Positions 34,201-49,200 of a stretch of 64,000 nt of DNA are shown here, in pieces. The stretch comes from Coptis chinensis (lineage: Eukaryota; Streptophyta; Magnoliopsida; Ranunculales; Ranunculaceae), in contig CM027383.1 in assembly GCA_015680905.1 (NCBI GenBank), forward strand, positions 34,966,501 to 35,030,500, written 5' to 3'. A program made the position numbers and the translations under genes. The notes beneath the pieces are model-generated. The model was not told where the DNA came from and did no database searches. It worked only from the letters and a program-made list of their open reading frames with translations. How positions within the stretch are numbered: position 1 is the stretch's first letter; each line of letters starts with the position of its first letter.

Positions 34201-37200
34201 AACCATTTGCTCCAACTGAGAATCAATTCCATCACTGCAAGAAGACAGTTTCTCAGTCAGTGACAACCAATCGGCAGGTTGCAAAACTAAATATAGCATT
34301 GGGTAAGGGCATCGACATTAAAATGCACTGGACAGTAGATAAAGAAACCATCCACAAAAGCATAACACGTATATCAGCTACGGGACTCATACACCACTTA
34401 TCCTCCTTAAAGTATGTTTACATAAAGCCAATTAAAGGAGTGATTAGCCTTGCAGCTCACTGGTTTTTTACTTGTTCAAACTTCAAAGGAATATATTCAT
34501 CAATATCTTTTCTGTAATTGTACAACGGCTGAAAATTAGTAGCTCATAATTTATGGAAAACAGTGTATACATATACATATACATATACATATACTTTAAC
34601 TGGCCTGCTAAATATCAAGAGCTATAGCTTCTGGCCCTTCTTCCACGTTTGTAATAACCAATAAATAAACCAGTATGCACAGAGTTCTGTTTGAAATAAA
34701 TTTATGGTAGAATTTTTGATGCATGAGCATGGATTAATAATTAATTAGTTAATTAGTAGTTTCTAGTTTCAATTAGGAATAGGATTTAGGATGGTTTCCT
34801 ATTTGGATTTCAATTAGATTTAGTAGTTGAGTTTATTATATAAAGGCATCTAGGCCTAGGCCTTCACTGTAAGATGGTTTTTATTGAATATTAATAAGAG
34901 AATTGTTCTTCTTGTTTGAAGTTTTAAACCCTAGTTTTAGGTGTTTATTTCATTAGAATTAATTGATGTTTATCAAATGTTAAAGCTTCCGCCAACAAGA
35001 TACATCAATTTTAGGTCCAAATTTTTCCTTTATCAAGTAAATCCCGCAAAATATGTCTAGACTAGAGATCAACCAAACATTATACAACTCAGAAATTCAG
35101 AAGTCTTTAGTGGGTCACTTGGTTCAAAGTTTCGTTCACCAATCCTGAACAATGAAAAAGAATAAGGGGGGACGTTTACTTGTAGATTATAACAAGACAA
35201 AAAAGAATCCATGAGTTCTAAATAGATTTAAAATCAAAATGGGGTGAAAATTAAGAAAGATCTAGGAATGGAAGCAATGCTACAAAGAGAGTGGATCGAT
35301 GTGGTACACAGAACACCAAATGGGATAGAATTCAGTTGTCTGAAAAGTAATACTTGTGGGAGTGAACTTCTTCGAATTATTTATTTTGATAGAAATATGT
35401 TTATCAGAATTGTAGAACATTTTCAAGTATCATATTTAGTAACATGCAAGTGTATATTTTGGGCAAAAAAATGCACATTAATAAATTCCACGAGTCTCTT
35501 GGAATTCTAGAGTCCTAGTCATACTAAACCACTTTAAAATCTATAAAGTATTCTACTTAACTACTTAGAGTCTTAATCTATGTTACATGGACACTACATA
35601 TTCTCTGGAAAAATCCATGTCCGACGCGTATCCACGTCAGACACTCCCGTCAGGCGTCAGGCCCACGGATACATTATGCATGCTATTTCAAACTAGAGTT
35701 TCATTTAAAAACTAAAGGACTGAGAACACAATCTATTAAAATAGTCAAAACCCCATGATATGCCCTAGTAGTTTATCTGTAAGGAGTTGTTTCCTAAAGT
35801 CTTGAATCCAAGAAATAGTTGTGTAACAAAATAAAGATAAAAGTTTTTTTTACTTAGTTGGGTCCGCGTGTCCTCTTTCATATAGGTCATCCGTCACCAC
35901 ACATACCAGTTATTAATGTTTTTTTTTGAAAAGTTTGTTGGGGTTAAGGCAGACCCCCACCTGTTTATTGCACATAGAGAAATATTACATACTTAGAAGG
36001 AGGTACATATAACATAAGGCATCAAGCCTAAAACACTTGGGATTTCTCCCTACACGTACAGTCCCGAAGGAACAAACACTGGCAAGAAAATCACAATCAG
36101 CAACCCCATCAACCATAGCCTGAGGGACCATCTGCCTTCAATCTACAAGCCCCATACAAAGACAAAGGAAGCATACAAAGACTACAGCAGGCATGAAGCC
36201 CTCACACAAATGAGATTAATCATTACCCATGCCACAAGCAAGTATTCATAGGAATCGTCTCATTTGATCTCCTACTTTTTAGCCTTCAATTGTTTTACTA
36301 TCTTAGGATGGTCTTTCCTAAGATGAAATTGTGTTTTCTCATAATCACAGAAAAAACACCCGCAAGCACAACACACGTATGTGAGTCCCAAAGTGTCATC
36401 CCAAAACTCTTTCGTATAATCCTCAATATATCTCTTTTTGTTTTTGGTTAGTGACTTTACCTTCTTCATCATTGCGAGAATAGGCTCAATTTCTCCAGAA
36501 GAAGAACGCTCTTGGATTCTTTTGCTTCTTTTTGGCTTTACAGTTGACCAATCCTCTGAAGATGTTTCATGCCTCGACCTGTTTTTAGGCAAGTGGTCGT
36601 TAAATATTTCTTCCTCATAATCTAATAGGTCATCCATATCATCTACCTCCTCATTTTCAACAAATAACCCTTCATACATATTTCTTTCTCGGCTATTGGG
36701 TAGTTGGGGAAGAGAAGTAATCCTATATTGGTGACTCTAGATAGGTATAACCATAATGCTCTCCTCAAGATCTCTTTGGTCCCCATTAACACCACCTTGC
36801 ACCTGTGCAATATCGGTTTCCGTATGTGTACATACCACTACACCTGGTGAGATCAAATGAAAGTTACTCTCAATTGCTCTCTGTAAATGGGGAGCAGAGT
36901 TCACCCTTATGTTAGATTGTGCTCCACTCAATCTAATTGGTTCATTGTCCTTTGGAGTTCGAAGCTGAAGAGCCGACCCTAAACTCACTCTAAGCAAACC
37001 CTGAGAGATTAGGGTTTGAACATGACTACTGTGAATCACCATAGCAGTTGAAACTGTTTCTTTCTCACTCACACGATTTGTCTCTGTATCCACTTCCTGA
37101 CCTACATAGGAAACTAATGCATTATTCTGAACCACATTGTTTTCTTGCTAGCTCATCATATCTTGTGTGTTATCCCCCAAGCTGTTGTTGTTCCTCTGAT

Positions 37201-40200
37201 TCCCATTCTCACCATCATTAGCATCTATATTCGAGAAACTACTAGTTTCACCCCTCTCTCGTCGAACATTCCATCTGCTGACAGTTCTAACACCACATCT
37301 GGTTGTAGAATGCCCAAACTTGTTGCATTTCTCGCATGATGAAGGCTTCCATGTATATTCCACACCAACAGCTACCTCCCTCTCCTTCACTTTGAGCCTC
37401 ATTGTTCGTTCATACTTGTGGTTCACTGGGATCTCCACACAGACCCTTGCAAACGACAGTCTCTTCCTTTTAGCAGTTGCATCATCCATGAACATAGGAC
37501 CTCCTACTAAGCTTGCAACATAGGATAACCCATCAAGTGTCCACATTTCTTTTGGAACATCATTAAGCTTCACCCACACTGGAACAGTGGTAAGTTTGTG
37601 TCTTTGAGTATCAATACCCACACTCCATGGTTTAAGCACAAAGATCCTTCCATCAATAAAGACCGGACCTGCTTCTAGAACCATTTGCCTATCCTCTCTT
37701 TATCAGTTGTTATATCAAAATTCGTCTTAAGTTTCCAAGTTTTTGTCAGGAAATCTTTAACAAAGGGGAATGATAATCTCTTATCAAGGAAGTAACCAAC
37801 AAGGTAGTCTTCCCATTGTTTGATGCCCTGATCCACCAAATCATCTGGGACAAATGCTACCCCATCATTGATCACTGGTGAGAAGCTTTTGAGAGTGGTG
37901 AGGTTAGTTGACGCACCAGACCCTTGAAAAAGGGCACTCCAAGTAGTAGGAGTAGCATTGTCAGTGTTTCTAGCAAAAGTATTAGTGGAAATCACCATAG
38001 TTTCAGAGTAGAGAGATTGCTTGAGGGAGATGAAATAGTCCTATTCGGGAAAGAAAGAGCGAAAAGAAAGAGATAAGGAGCGCTTACCTAACAAATATTA
38101 CTACACATAGTAATATTTTGGTACACAGGATCAAGAGTTGAGATGGCTTATGTTACCCCTGGTCGCCCTCTAAGAGACCCCATTTTTTGGATCCTTATTT
38201 GAGTTAAGAGCAAGAGTCCTTTAAAGCACAATTTGAGTTATTATTGTTACTTACTGTTAGAATTGAAAAACCATAAGAGTACCTAAACAACTGATATGAC
38301 AAAAACAAGACTATCAATTAAGCATAACAATAACAAAAAAACCTTCCTAATCCTGTTCTAAGCCACTAGATCATCTCTATTCTAATATACCACCGATCCA
38401 CTATTGGAATTTTTTAGTAGATTCATTATGTGAATGAAAACTCACTTGATTCCAAGGGTTGTACCCTTTGGGCTCCTCATGAGTCTTTTGGTGGTTAGAC
38501 TTATAAGAAGTGTCTTTTAGGTTGCACATTTTGGAAGAGACCTCTTTGAAAAGGTGTGATGCCTTTTCGTAGAGACACATTTGAAAAGGTGTGGTAACGC
38601 TTTGAAGAGACACCATTCTTCCTATATATACTGTACATGAGTTTTCTACAAGTTTTCCGAAGTGTGTGAGAGCACGATAATGGAGAATTCGCTGAGACAT
38701 GTCAACTTGGAGTAGCCCTTTGACATGTGAGATTGTTTTATCCTAGGAGGTGGACAACTAACAAATCTACAAATCTGTGCTACCGTAGCAGGGGTGAAAT
38801 TCACTTTAAAGAGACCGTGTCAATCACGTGACTCAATCTACAATTCGATAAGTCTTTCTTACTTTTCTTTTTCCACTACTTTGTGAATTTTGTGAATTGT
38901 GATTTCTCATCTTTAAAGAAACATATCTCCTTTAATTATTCTAACAACCACTTCATAAATAGCAGCAATTTTAGGTGGTAGCAAATGTTTTTTTTTATCG
39001 GTAAAGTATAGTGTATATATATATCGAAAAGAAAAAAGATGAGATATCCTATAGTACAAGCAACAAAATACTAAGAAGAAAAAACATACAAAAATCCTAT
39101 CAACAGCTCATAATGGACTCCCATCTACACATGAAAGCCTCGAAAGGGATGTCTCGAAACTCGTCGTGCACTTTCAACCAGAAAAACAAACGCGCTTTGA
39201 TGGCCAAAACCACCTTCCCCATAGACATCGTAATAGCTTCAAAATGTCTATTATTCCTCTCCAACCATATACCCCATAGGATTGCAAAGGAAGCATGCTC
39301 TAAAGACGGCAGCCCTTCCGAGAATGGACCTTCAAATTCAATGAGGCTAAAACCTTCTTCACCAAACCAGGATACACCCAAGATATCACTTCTTTACTAT
39401 CTACTTATTTCCATGCTTCTTTCTCTTTTTTATTTTTTTTTTAAATCGGCTTTTGGAACGTTGGAACCACATTACAACAAGACCGTAGGCATCAAGATTG
39501 TCGATATCTGGGGAGCAAATTTTGGTAACACTTAATGTAAGTATGGGGTGGTAAGGATGTAAGCATAACACGAAATGTCATTATATCTCCCAAAAAATCG
39601 TGATCTCCCTCGAAAAGTCAATCCACAAGCATAGATAATAGCCGGATCTATCATGGCAAGGGAAGCTCCCCTTACCGGTAACTGCTTCTATTATTTATTA
39701 AAATTCACTGAAGGAATATCAAGACATACTAATAACTTGTCCAAAAAAATGATGATTTTTGTAAGATAATATCATTCAAGGAGAAAGCTCAAAACTTTGC
39801 ATGTGATTCGGCCTAAATTCAACCAATTCAGCCAATTCCAACAAAATCCAGCTTATAATTTAAAACCACGTATTTACCCACAAACACGCATATTCTTCCT
39901 TTTTGCAGCAAATTAGGAGTTTCAAATGACTTAAAAAAATTGTCGGAATTGGAGACGACTATGTTAGAAATAGAGAATTTAGGTGTTGAGGGGTTTTTGG
40001 AAGGCAGATGGTTTGTAAGCATAGGGAAGGAGAAAAGAAGTCTGATACAATGAAGAGAAAGTGAAGTAAAAGATACCGAATTGAGCTTTTGACTTTTATA
40101 AGTTACTACCTTTCTTTCTCAGTCAAATCAAAGTTAACTACTATTTCTTTGAACACCTTTCTCTTACCTTCACATGTTTTGATTAAGCACAATTAATATT

Positions 40201-43200
40201 GTCACAAACCAAATTGACTTTTCTTTGAGATTTCCCAGCTGTTAACTTACCAAGTTACAGCCAAAACTTTACGAGATTTCTCGTATTAGACCTCTCAAAT
40301 GTCAGTTCCCGACCCGTAGACTCAAATAGTGGTCCGAAATTCAGGATATGATCATATGACACAAAACCGACATTTTGTATAAGATTTTTTTTCTATGGAT
40401 GTAAGTGTGTGATAGGAATGTGCTTGTGTGGATTATGGCAGCCTCTCTTTCTTAACGAGTTTCATATATGATATAGCTACCAAGAGTAAATAAAAAAAAG
40501 TCAAAATCCAATGCAACTGAAGGAAAAAGCATTAATCCCATCAAGCTCTTTTAACTATTCTAAACATAATATTCACATTAGTAGCACATACCTATAACGA
40601 ACAAATTCTGACAAGGCTGCAGCAGCAGCTTCCCTTTGAAATCTCTCATGCCGATTCAAGGCTTTACTCAGACATGTGCATATATTTGGAACCTAATGTA
40701 AGACCATACGAAAGAGAATGAGATATAAAATATAAGCATGTCTTTTTCCTCTTATGTTTATCTAAAAGTAACTTTGCGGAGTTGTCTGTTAGAGGTTTAA
40801 GGCACAAGAAGTAAGGAATAAGAGAGGGCCAGAGAAGAATAATCAAGTGTTATACCAGTGTTGCATATGGTAGCTAGTTACAAAGTGGTACCGTAACTGA
40901 GGAAGTGTCGTTCCTAAGGTGGTGGGATTGTGATACCCCATGGGGGTCTATTCCCACATGAATAAGAGCATGTTTTAAATCTTGGATATGTTAATATGAT
41001 CAATCACATGTTCAAGCTTCCTTTTAAGGAAAACCCCACACCCATGATGGGAATATAGACACGTGGTATAGGCAGGGCAAAGGTTCTTCCCCTTGCACCT
41101 ATTTTACGCCATATTTCAAAAGTAATATGTGTCACATGTCCATGTCGATCGGACACACACGGACTCATATTGTATGTGATATACCTCAATTTTTTTTATA
41201 TCTTGCCGTGTCAAACACTTTGTATCCGTGTCGGATACGGACACACAGAAACGTGTCAATGTAACTTAGCCTTACACAAATTTGGGTAGGACAAAATAAC
41301 AAATACAGATACGACATGATGAGGAAACATGGATTAAGGGAATGGATCCTTGGACAGTCTTTCCCAAACTCTGATAGAGAAAAAGGTTGAAGAATGGAGA
41401 TTCAGACAACATGTTAATACCTCTTTAGGTCTCTTTATTGATATGCAACTTGCCAAATCTCCAATAAGACTGATCCATCTTTCATTTTCATTCAACTCAC
41501 CATCTCTAGCCAAAATCTACGATAAGCAATTTACACATGTTGTAACTTAAATATATCAAAAGATGAATGACAAGTTCTCATTACTAAGCAGGATTCTGAT
41601 GGTCTCTTCTCAAAGATCAAATGCACCTTTCCCATTTCAAGATCACCAACGCACTCACAGAATGCCTGGAATGCGTTTAACAGAGTCCTAGAAAATAAGA
41701 GAGAATTCAAAAATAAGGTTCAGAATGATTGGGTGGTAAATAATAATTACACATCAGAAAACAAAAGTGAAAAACAAAAAATAAGAAACAAAAACCAAAA
41801 TAGAAACCACAAAAAACAAAAAGATACGCATAAAGATCAAAGAAAGAAGTTTTGATACGCAAAGAAGTGTACCGTAAAGGCTCCTGCTGACCAGATGCAA
41901 CAAGACCATGACAGGTTCCAAATTGTAGTGTAAGTGCAGATAAAACAGTACCATAATTTTGTTCCACAGCTTTCTTTCCAACCTTACCGCCGCCTCTGCA
42001 ACAAAGTCGAATGTTTTGTTAACCACATGGAAAAACAAGGACTGCATAACTTTCAATTTACATTTGCATTTTAAGCTATTGAGACCTGAACAAAGCAGCA
42101 AGAGCAAGAATAGCAGCTTGAAAGACATCACCCTCCACGCGAACATCAAAGGACAGACCACTATTGTCTCCTCTCTCTAAATCCTTTTTGAAGATTGGTG
42201 CTTGGTTTAGGACAGATACCAAATGCTTCAGAAACAAAATTGAGAGTGTTGCGTGCTGGGAAAACGCCTAATAACAGAGAAAATGAATAAGCATTGCCAG
42301 TAAATTCGATCCATGCAAGTAATAATCTCAATAAGCGGACTCACATAGAATGCATCCTGTATTGGCCATCCCCCACGTAATCTGGATATATCCTTTGTGG
42401 TTATATCCTTTCCAGCAGCAATGAGAACTTCATCGAAAACAATTTTCGAACTGGTGCTTTCAGCAAAACATGATATCTTTGTATGGTTAAGGAAATTCTC
42501 AGTAGACATAATGCAACAGAGTAACCACCAAATTACATGTACATAAGAAACAAAACCATAGGAAAAAAAAAAGGTGTTGGTGGAAAATATGCTTGACCTA
42601 AAAAGGATACAGCACCTAGAACTTCCTGACGCAAATGCTTCTCAGTCACCATCATTAATGCAGAAAGCAATGAGTGTGTTGTCCTGTACGATAGCTTGAT
42701 TTGCTTAAGATCACCAAAAAGGTTAAAGATGACTAACCAAGGGATGTTCAGTAAAAACAAACCTTGACATGTCGTTTTCATTCAACTCGGTTCCCCTCTT
42801 GGTAACAAACTCAATGATAGCCAAAATGGCACCTTCTGCTGACTGTTTGACCTTGTCACATATTGCAGCAGTGCAACCATGTAAAGTGACAACAAACTGT
42901 TCAGAAATAAGTGGAAAGAACATGAAAATGTCAGATTATAAATGCATCATCCAACGTAAAAATAATGAATAAGAAACAACAATCTTCACCTCCTCTCTTG
43001 ATAAAAGTACAGACACAGAAGAAACAACCCTGCTAAAAACCTCTGACTGATCAATAGAAGCATCCTGAAAAAACAAAAAGAAAATGGAATTAATTCACCA
43101 AAAGTTAACTACTTATCCTGTACTGCTAACTTAAGAGAAGAAATTGACAAAAAAGGAAGAGAATAAAAAACAAATCTCAAATGCTCACACTTCTCAGAAT

Positions 43201-46200
43201 GGCAATGACATCTTCTAGCGATGACAAAGCACTGTACAGTACTTCAATATCCTCCACAACAGATCCTACTGGCCTTGGAAGTGAAAGGGATATGCTAAAG
43301 AATAGATCAAGAATCTGCACCACTAAAAGGTAATTAGCGTATTCACATAAATATAATAAAATATGAATAGCATCATTTCGTAATAATCATTAGAAGCTGT
43401 ATGGAGGTGATAGCAAATGTGATCATTGTGGAGGGACCAATCAAAGTGAAGCAAGCCACTCTATGTTCATCACGTTGTTGATAACACTACACAACCACCA
43501 GTGATGACATCTACTTCATCTGGTTCTTATGATCCTCTCACCAATCAACATTTGTACCCATGTTCTGAATGCATGCAAATGCATCCTGACAGTCAAGGTG
43601 CCATCTTTAATGCTATCAGTCACGTCTTCGGTGAATAGACTAAGCATATCGAAGTTGAGTACCACTTCGAACGCTATCTGAACCTGCAAGTATTGATTGC
43701 TACTTCCTAAGTTGGTTCTGACAATGACACGTGCACGTAATACTTTTGATACTCTTTTCCAACTTGGGGATGTTTGGCCCCTATGTTCGATTTGTGAGAG
43801 TTAGTTTTGGTAAGTATCTATTTCTGACCTATGTTGGTAATCTGGTAAATTTCTGCATTTGCGTGCCCTCAAATGTACTTAGCATATGACAAACAAACAT
43901 GTCCAGACTCCAGACCCTAAGCTCGTAAGGTGTCAAACACATTTACATACTCTGTTATCATTCTCCTTTCTTTCTTTTTTCTCTACAAATTCTAAGGGGT
44001 TTTTTGCATTTTGGTCCTAGTGATAATAGTGATATTAGGGTTTGGCCCACAGTAAATCGTTTATTGCACTTTGGTCCAAAATTGCCGTTAGCCCATCAAA
44101 AATTTCATAATGCCACATTTACCCTTAAAATCATCGGCCATCACTTAACTAGTATTTTGCATTTTGGTCCTAATTATAATAGTGATATTAGGGTTTAGCC
44201 CACAATTAATCATTTATTGCACTTTGGCCTCGTCAGCCCATCTAAAATTTTTCATAATACCATATTTACCTTTAAAATCATTGGTCATCATTTAATCATT
44301 TGCTTTTAATGAACGGCTCGTTTTACACCAACTAACCGAGTCCCAAACTCACATTTTATTTTCTTCCTATCTTACCACCACGCCACCACCACCACCTTCT
44401 CCTCCACCACTCAATTATCACCTCATTCATCACCATTCAACAAGCACTATCATCTCTCTCAACCTTATACAAAGATCAAAATCATTTGTCCTATTGAACT
44501 TAACTCACTAGAGGACTACAAAAATTAACTTTGAATTTTAAAGAAATAAGATTGGGTATTTGAAATTTCAACTTAAACTCCCTTAATAAATGAGACAAAA
44601 ATCTTAACAAACCTTATCTTAACTCGAAATCTAAAAAAAATTGAGTATCAAAGATCAACAACATACCTGAATGTTCAAAGATCGCTAGACAAACTTGGAA
44701 ATATGATCTTAAAGTGAAAATGTGATAAATGGGTAGTTGATTGTGTTAATAGTGACCATTGCTTTTGGATGGTGGTGGTGGCGATTCAAGTTGTTATGGA
44801 CGGTGGAGGTGGTGGTGGAGCAGTGTTCAAGAAAAAAGAAGTTAACTGTTTAAGCTCCATCGTGAATTGAATGAATGAGATGATGCTATTAGTAGTTTTT
44901 AGTAATTGGTCCTACTCTTAATAGCAATATTTGCAATTTGGTCCTCAAGTAAGTCACGTGTACAATATGTGCAGGGTATTATGGGCATTTCAGAAAAATA
45001 TGGACAGAATAGAGTTGGACCGTTCAGTCATCGCACTTTAATGGCAATTTTGAACCAAAGTGCAATAAATGATTAATTGTGGACCAAATCCTAATATCCC
45101 TATTATCACTAGGACCAAAATGCAAACTACCCAATTCTAAGCCTAAGCTTTTGAAGATAACAAAATAAATAAATAACGAAAATCAAGATGCAAAGAATGG
45201 CATATTTATAGTAAAGCAAAAGGAACTTTATCATTGTATAGGAAAACCAAAATTCTATTTACAATGTAAGTATTACAGACCTGAGCCGAAACTTTTCTAA
45301 CTTCAGCATTCGTATCTGCACAGCGTGGAAGATAAAAAATAACCCTTTCCCCTAGACACAAGGAACCCCGACTTGGCAATACATATGCAGCTGTGTAGTG
45401 AAACATTAAAGAAGTCAGAGGGGCGGAAATGCATAAAGCTGTAGAGAAATTTTTCTATCAGGGAATTAGAAGATCACTTACATGGTAGGTTTGAAAAGTT
45501 TTTGTGCAATGTGCGGTCAGTTTTATTGACATGTATGCAACTTCCCTGGCAACCAAGGGGACAATAGCTACTAGAACAAAGTGTTCGGAACTTCACAAGA
45601 ATTTCATAGACAGCAATACAACCTCTTCTTCTTTGATGCTCCATCGAAGAGGAGACAAATTGATCAATTTGTCTCAGAATATGCAGAAGTAGCTCAGCTC
45701 GACTTCTTCCATCTTCTCCACTAGTGAAGCCAGATAGTATGATTATGTCAGTGATCCCAATTCACAGTACGCATTTAATCCGCAGCTATTATTTGAAAAC
45801 ATAAAATTCTATCTATATGGTCTTTGATGTCAGACATTTTTAAACCCTTCCCAGAGCAGTTGTACACTTCATGACCGGCAAATATGGTTTATGGTGCAAC
45901 TTGTGCTTACAACAATGATATTGATTTATCAATATCCAAAAAAATCAGTACACATTACATCAAATAAGTCATTAAGAGCATAGAGTACCTAGTGTGAAGA
46001 ATCGCACAAAAGAGAGTGACAAGATTGTCTATAAGAGGATCAACAATTTCTGGTGGATCATTTGGTAGAGCAAAGAAACCTAAGGTTGCCTGAAAATGTA
46101 ACAACACATTCATATTTTAAGCTATTTAGATTTAGAAATATTCACGGAAAAAAAAAAAAAAAAAAGCAATGATACCTTCATAACATGATTTCTTGTTTCA

Positions 46201-49200
46201 ACTGCTAGCCTAGGCTCCACAGACACCAATGTAGTAAAGGCACTTAATGCAAGGGTCTGCAGAATGAAGATGTTAGTGCCACGAGGTAGCCTAGAGGACA
46301 CCAATCTTATATACAATCATTTGGGTAGGCCAATGATTGATACACGTCTTCAAATGGAAAACATGCAGATCATGAATATTTTCACATGACCAAGTCCTTA
46401 CCTATATATGTACTCTCTTTACTAATAACAAAATACTAATAACAGACACGCAAAAAAAAAATAAAGTACATATTCAATAGAAGAGATTATGCAGGCAAAA
46501 AATGGTATAAACTTAGAGTAACAAAATGCAGTGGCAGACACATGCAAACCTGAGTATGGAGAAGTTCAACACTAAAGCCATTTAACTCCTCTTCGTCATC
46601 TCGACCCATCAAAGTCAAAACATAATCAAGCATCTGGTCTCTTCGTTTAAGTGGAAAAGACGCACCACTTTCAGCAGCATTGATGACAGCACGGCCTGCA
46701 TCAGCAGCGTAAGACTTAAGTAATTTCTGCTTCCATGAACCTTAGGAAAATAAGTGGTTCTATTACCAGCAAAGAAGGGGGACATTTTATATCTCGTATA
46801 TTCTTTCTTACCGATAGAAATATGAAATAACTGCAATGCAGCAGAAAATATACACCATATAATGCTTTAGAAATTTGCACACACACAGATACCTAGTAAA
46901 TCAATTGCTGTTATGACCGCTTGTTTAGCTGTTGGGTGTTGTACATGAAGGAGCCTTGAAAGCATATTAGTTCCCTGCCAGAACCAAGTAAGAAAATAAT
47001 CAAGAAAGCACCAACAGAAATAACTAAACGGATACAAAAGCAAGCATCAAAGAAACAGCATACGAAATAAAGACAAGATAACAGTGAGAAAGGCCGAACT
47101 AGGACGACCATACTACGTGCAGAGGAGATTGGCCACAAGGACGCTATTATTAAGTTCACAGGAGAAGCTGCTAATGTCACTAAGTGAGTCGAACTACAGA
47201 ATGTATGCTTTTATGGTGAATTTGAGATGGGTAAAAGAACCTCTACATGCAGATCCTTACCAGTGATCCACTACCATCTCTGAAGAGTGTCTTTGCTCCT
47301 TTCAGGAATGAGTATAGACGACGCACTCTTCGTCACAGTATTTTACAACCTTCGTTGATTAAGGGTAACAGTAATCACTTAGCTCTTGCTTTTGCTCCCA
47401 CCCAATGCAGAACTCAGGGCCATCGTGGCAGAGGCCATGAATTTGTTATTTCACTTATTTGTATTGTGCAGTACCTACGGAAAATAGGTATCGATGCTAG
47501 AACTAATTGGTTATCTGCCTGGTCCGTCTTCCTCCTGTAAAGGAAAAAAGATAACCCACTTGCCCACTTGTAGTAGAAACATGCGTACTCTTGTACAACG
47601 AGGAGAAAAGGAGTTTTGAAGATACATGTCACACTCTTAAAATATAATGCATCCACAGCCCCTTTCTTCTGTTTCTTCCTTTCCTTCTTTTCAACCTTCC
47701 TCCTCATTGATTTAAGCTACCAGAGTTTTAGAAATTTTTCTCCCTCTTAATATAGTTCTTTAATTCAATATCACATTGATTTAAACAAACAGAGTTCTAA
47801 GTAAATCGTATTGCAAAGAAATCAGAAGAGCTTACAATTGTTCACAGATAGGCACAGATAATAACTTTATATTTTCTTTTTTTATGGTTCTGACTAGTGA
47901 GGGCGAATAATTCCAATTAGGGTTTTTGGAGATCCTAAAGGACTATTGCAACGCAATTTTGCTATTACTAAATGCATTTTTTTTAATGGTATCACCAGAG
48001 AGGCAGAGACTCTTGTTTACTTCAGTATAGCAAGCTAGGAATGTTCGAATTGTTTCTGGATTGACCTTGAGCTCAATATGATGAAGAGTGTATTAGGATC
48101 AAGTTTAAACACAAACTAGCTCCCGAGTCGCACCCCTACTCACAAGTACCATCAATGAAGGAGAAAAGAAAAATAATATGCAAACAGGCTATCAAATCTT
48201 ATTCACCACAAGAGCGAGACAGCCAAGGCGGATTAGTTCACACTTCTCCTTGAAATAAAGAACCGAGAAACAACAAATGCAAAAGGGGATAAATGAGAAC
48301 CATTGTTCAAAAGGAATTTTTACCTCAAATACATACTACCTATCGGATACTTAATACATCTCCACCGAAAAAGGAACGAAAAAAAGACTTTAAAGACAAA
48401 CAACATCATACCACGAGTGCATCTATTCTGGCCTCTATAACATTCGATGGTGCATATCTTGCCGCATATCCATACATCAAAGCCAAAGCAGCATGTATGT
48501 CATCGACATCTTGTACTTTTACTCTATCTGAGAAAAAAGCTAGAATTCTGCACATGACGGACATTAGAGGTGTCACAATATGCAAGGCGATCCATGTGGT
48601 AAAGGACGTAAAACAAGTATATGCTACATTGTTGTGAGAAAAGTACCAAAATGAGGGGACTAAGTATTATCAAAATCCACTAAACAGAAACAGAAACAGA
48701 AACAGAAACATAATCATAATAATAATAATAATTGTTTAATTTATTTGTAATACTAATAATAATATCAATAACAATAATAATAGTATTATTAATATTAATA
48801 CTAATAATAATAGTAGTAGTAATTGTTTATATTGATTTCCATCCACATGCAGATGTCAATATAGTCATTTGGTTCATTTAAACATAAATTACTGAGTACA
48901 CATATATACCGGTCAAAAAGTCTGTCACGTCTGGCCAAGACAGAACAATAAAAGTGCTAATAATGATCCAAACTAAGAGTCTAGCTAGACTATCTAAGAA
49001 CAATGACCTACCCAGTCAAACTAAAAAAGCTCTTCATAATACTTCAAAAAGTGCACCAAATAGAATTTAAGAGGACAAAATATGCTTTGCCCCTCATAAG
49101 AAGGCAGCTGTTTTAACAAGAACTATTCTGCCTCTCTCCATCAGCTCGGGCTTCTTAAGTAAAGTGGTTTTTAACATCTATATGCACGACCCATCTAATT

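Noticed and set aside
39828-40022. 64-codon minus frame ([13 protein letters not shown])
   Set aside because: It lies in an SGR6-like intron, has no family match that I recognise and no splice-consistent link to the neighbouring exons, whose phases already fit without it.
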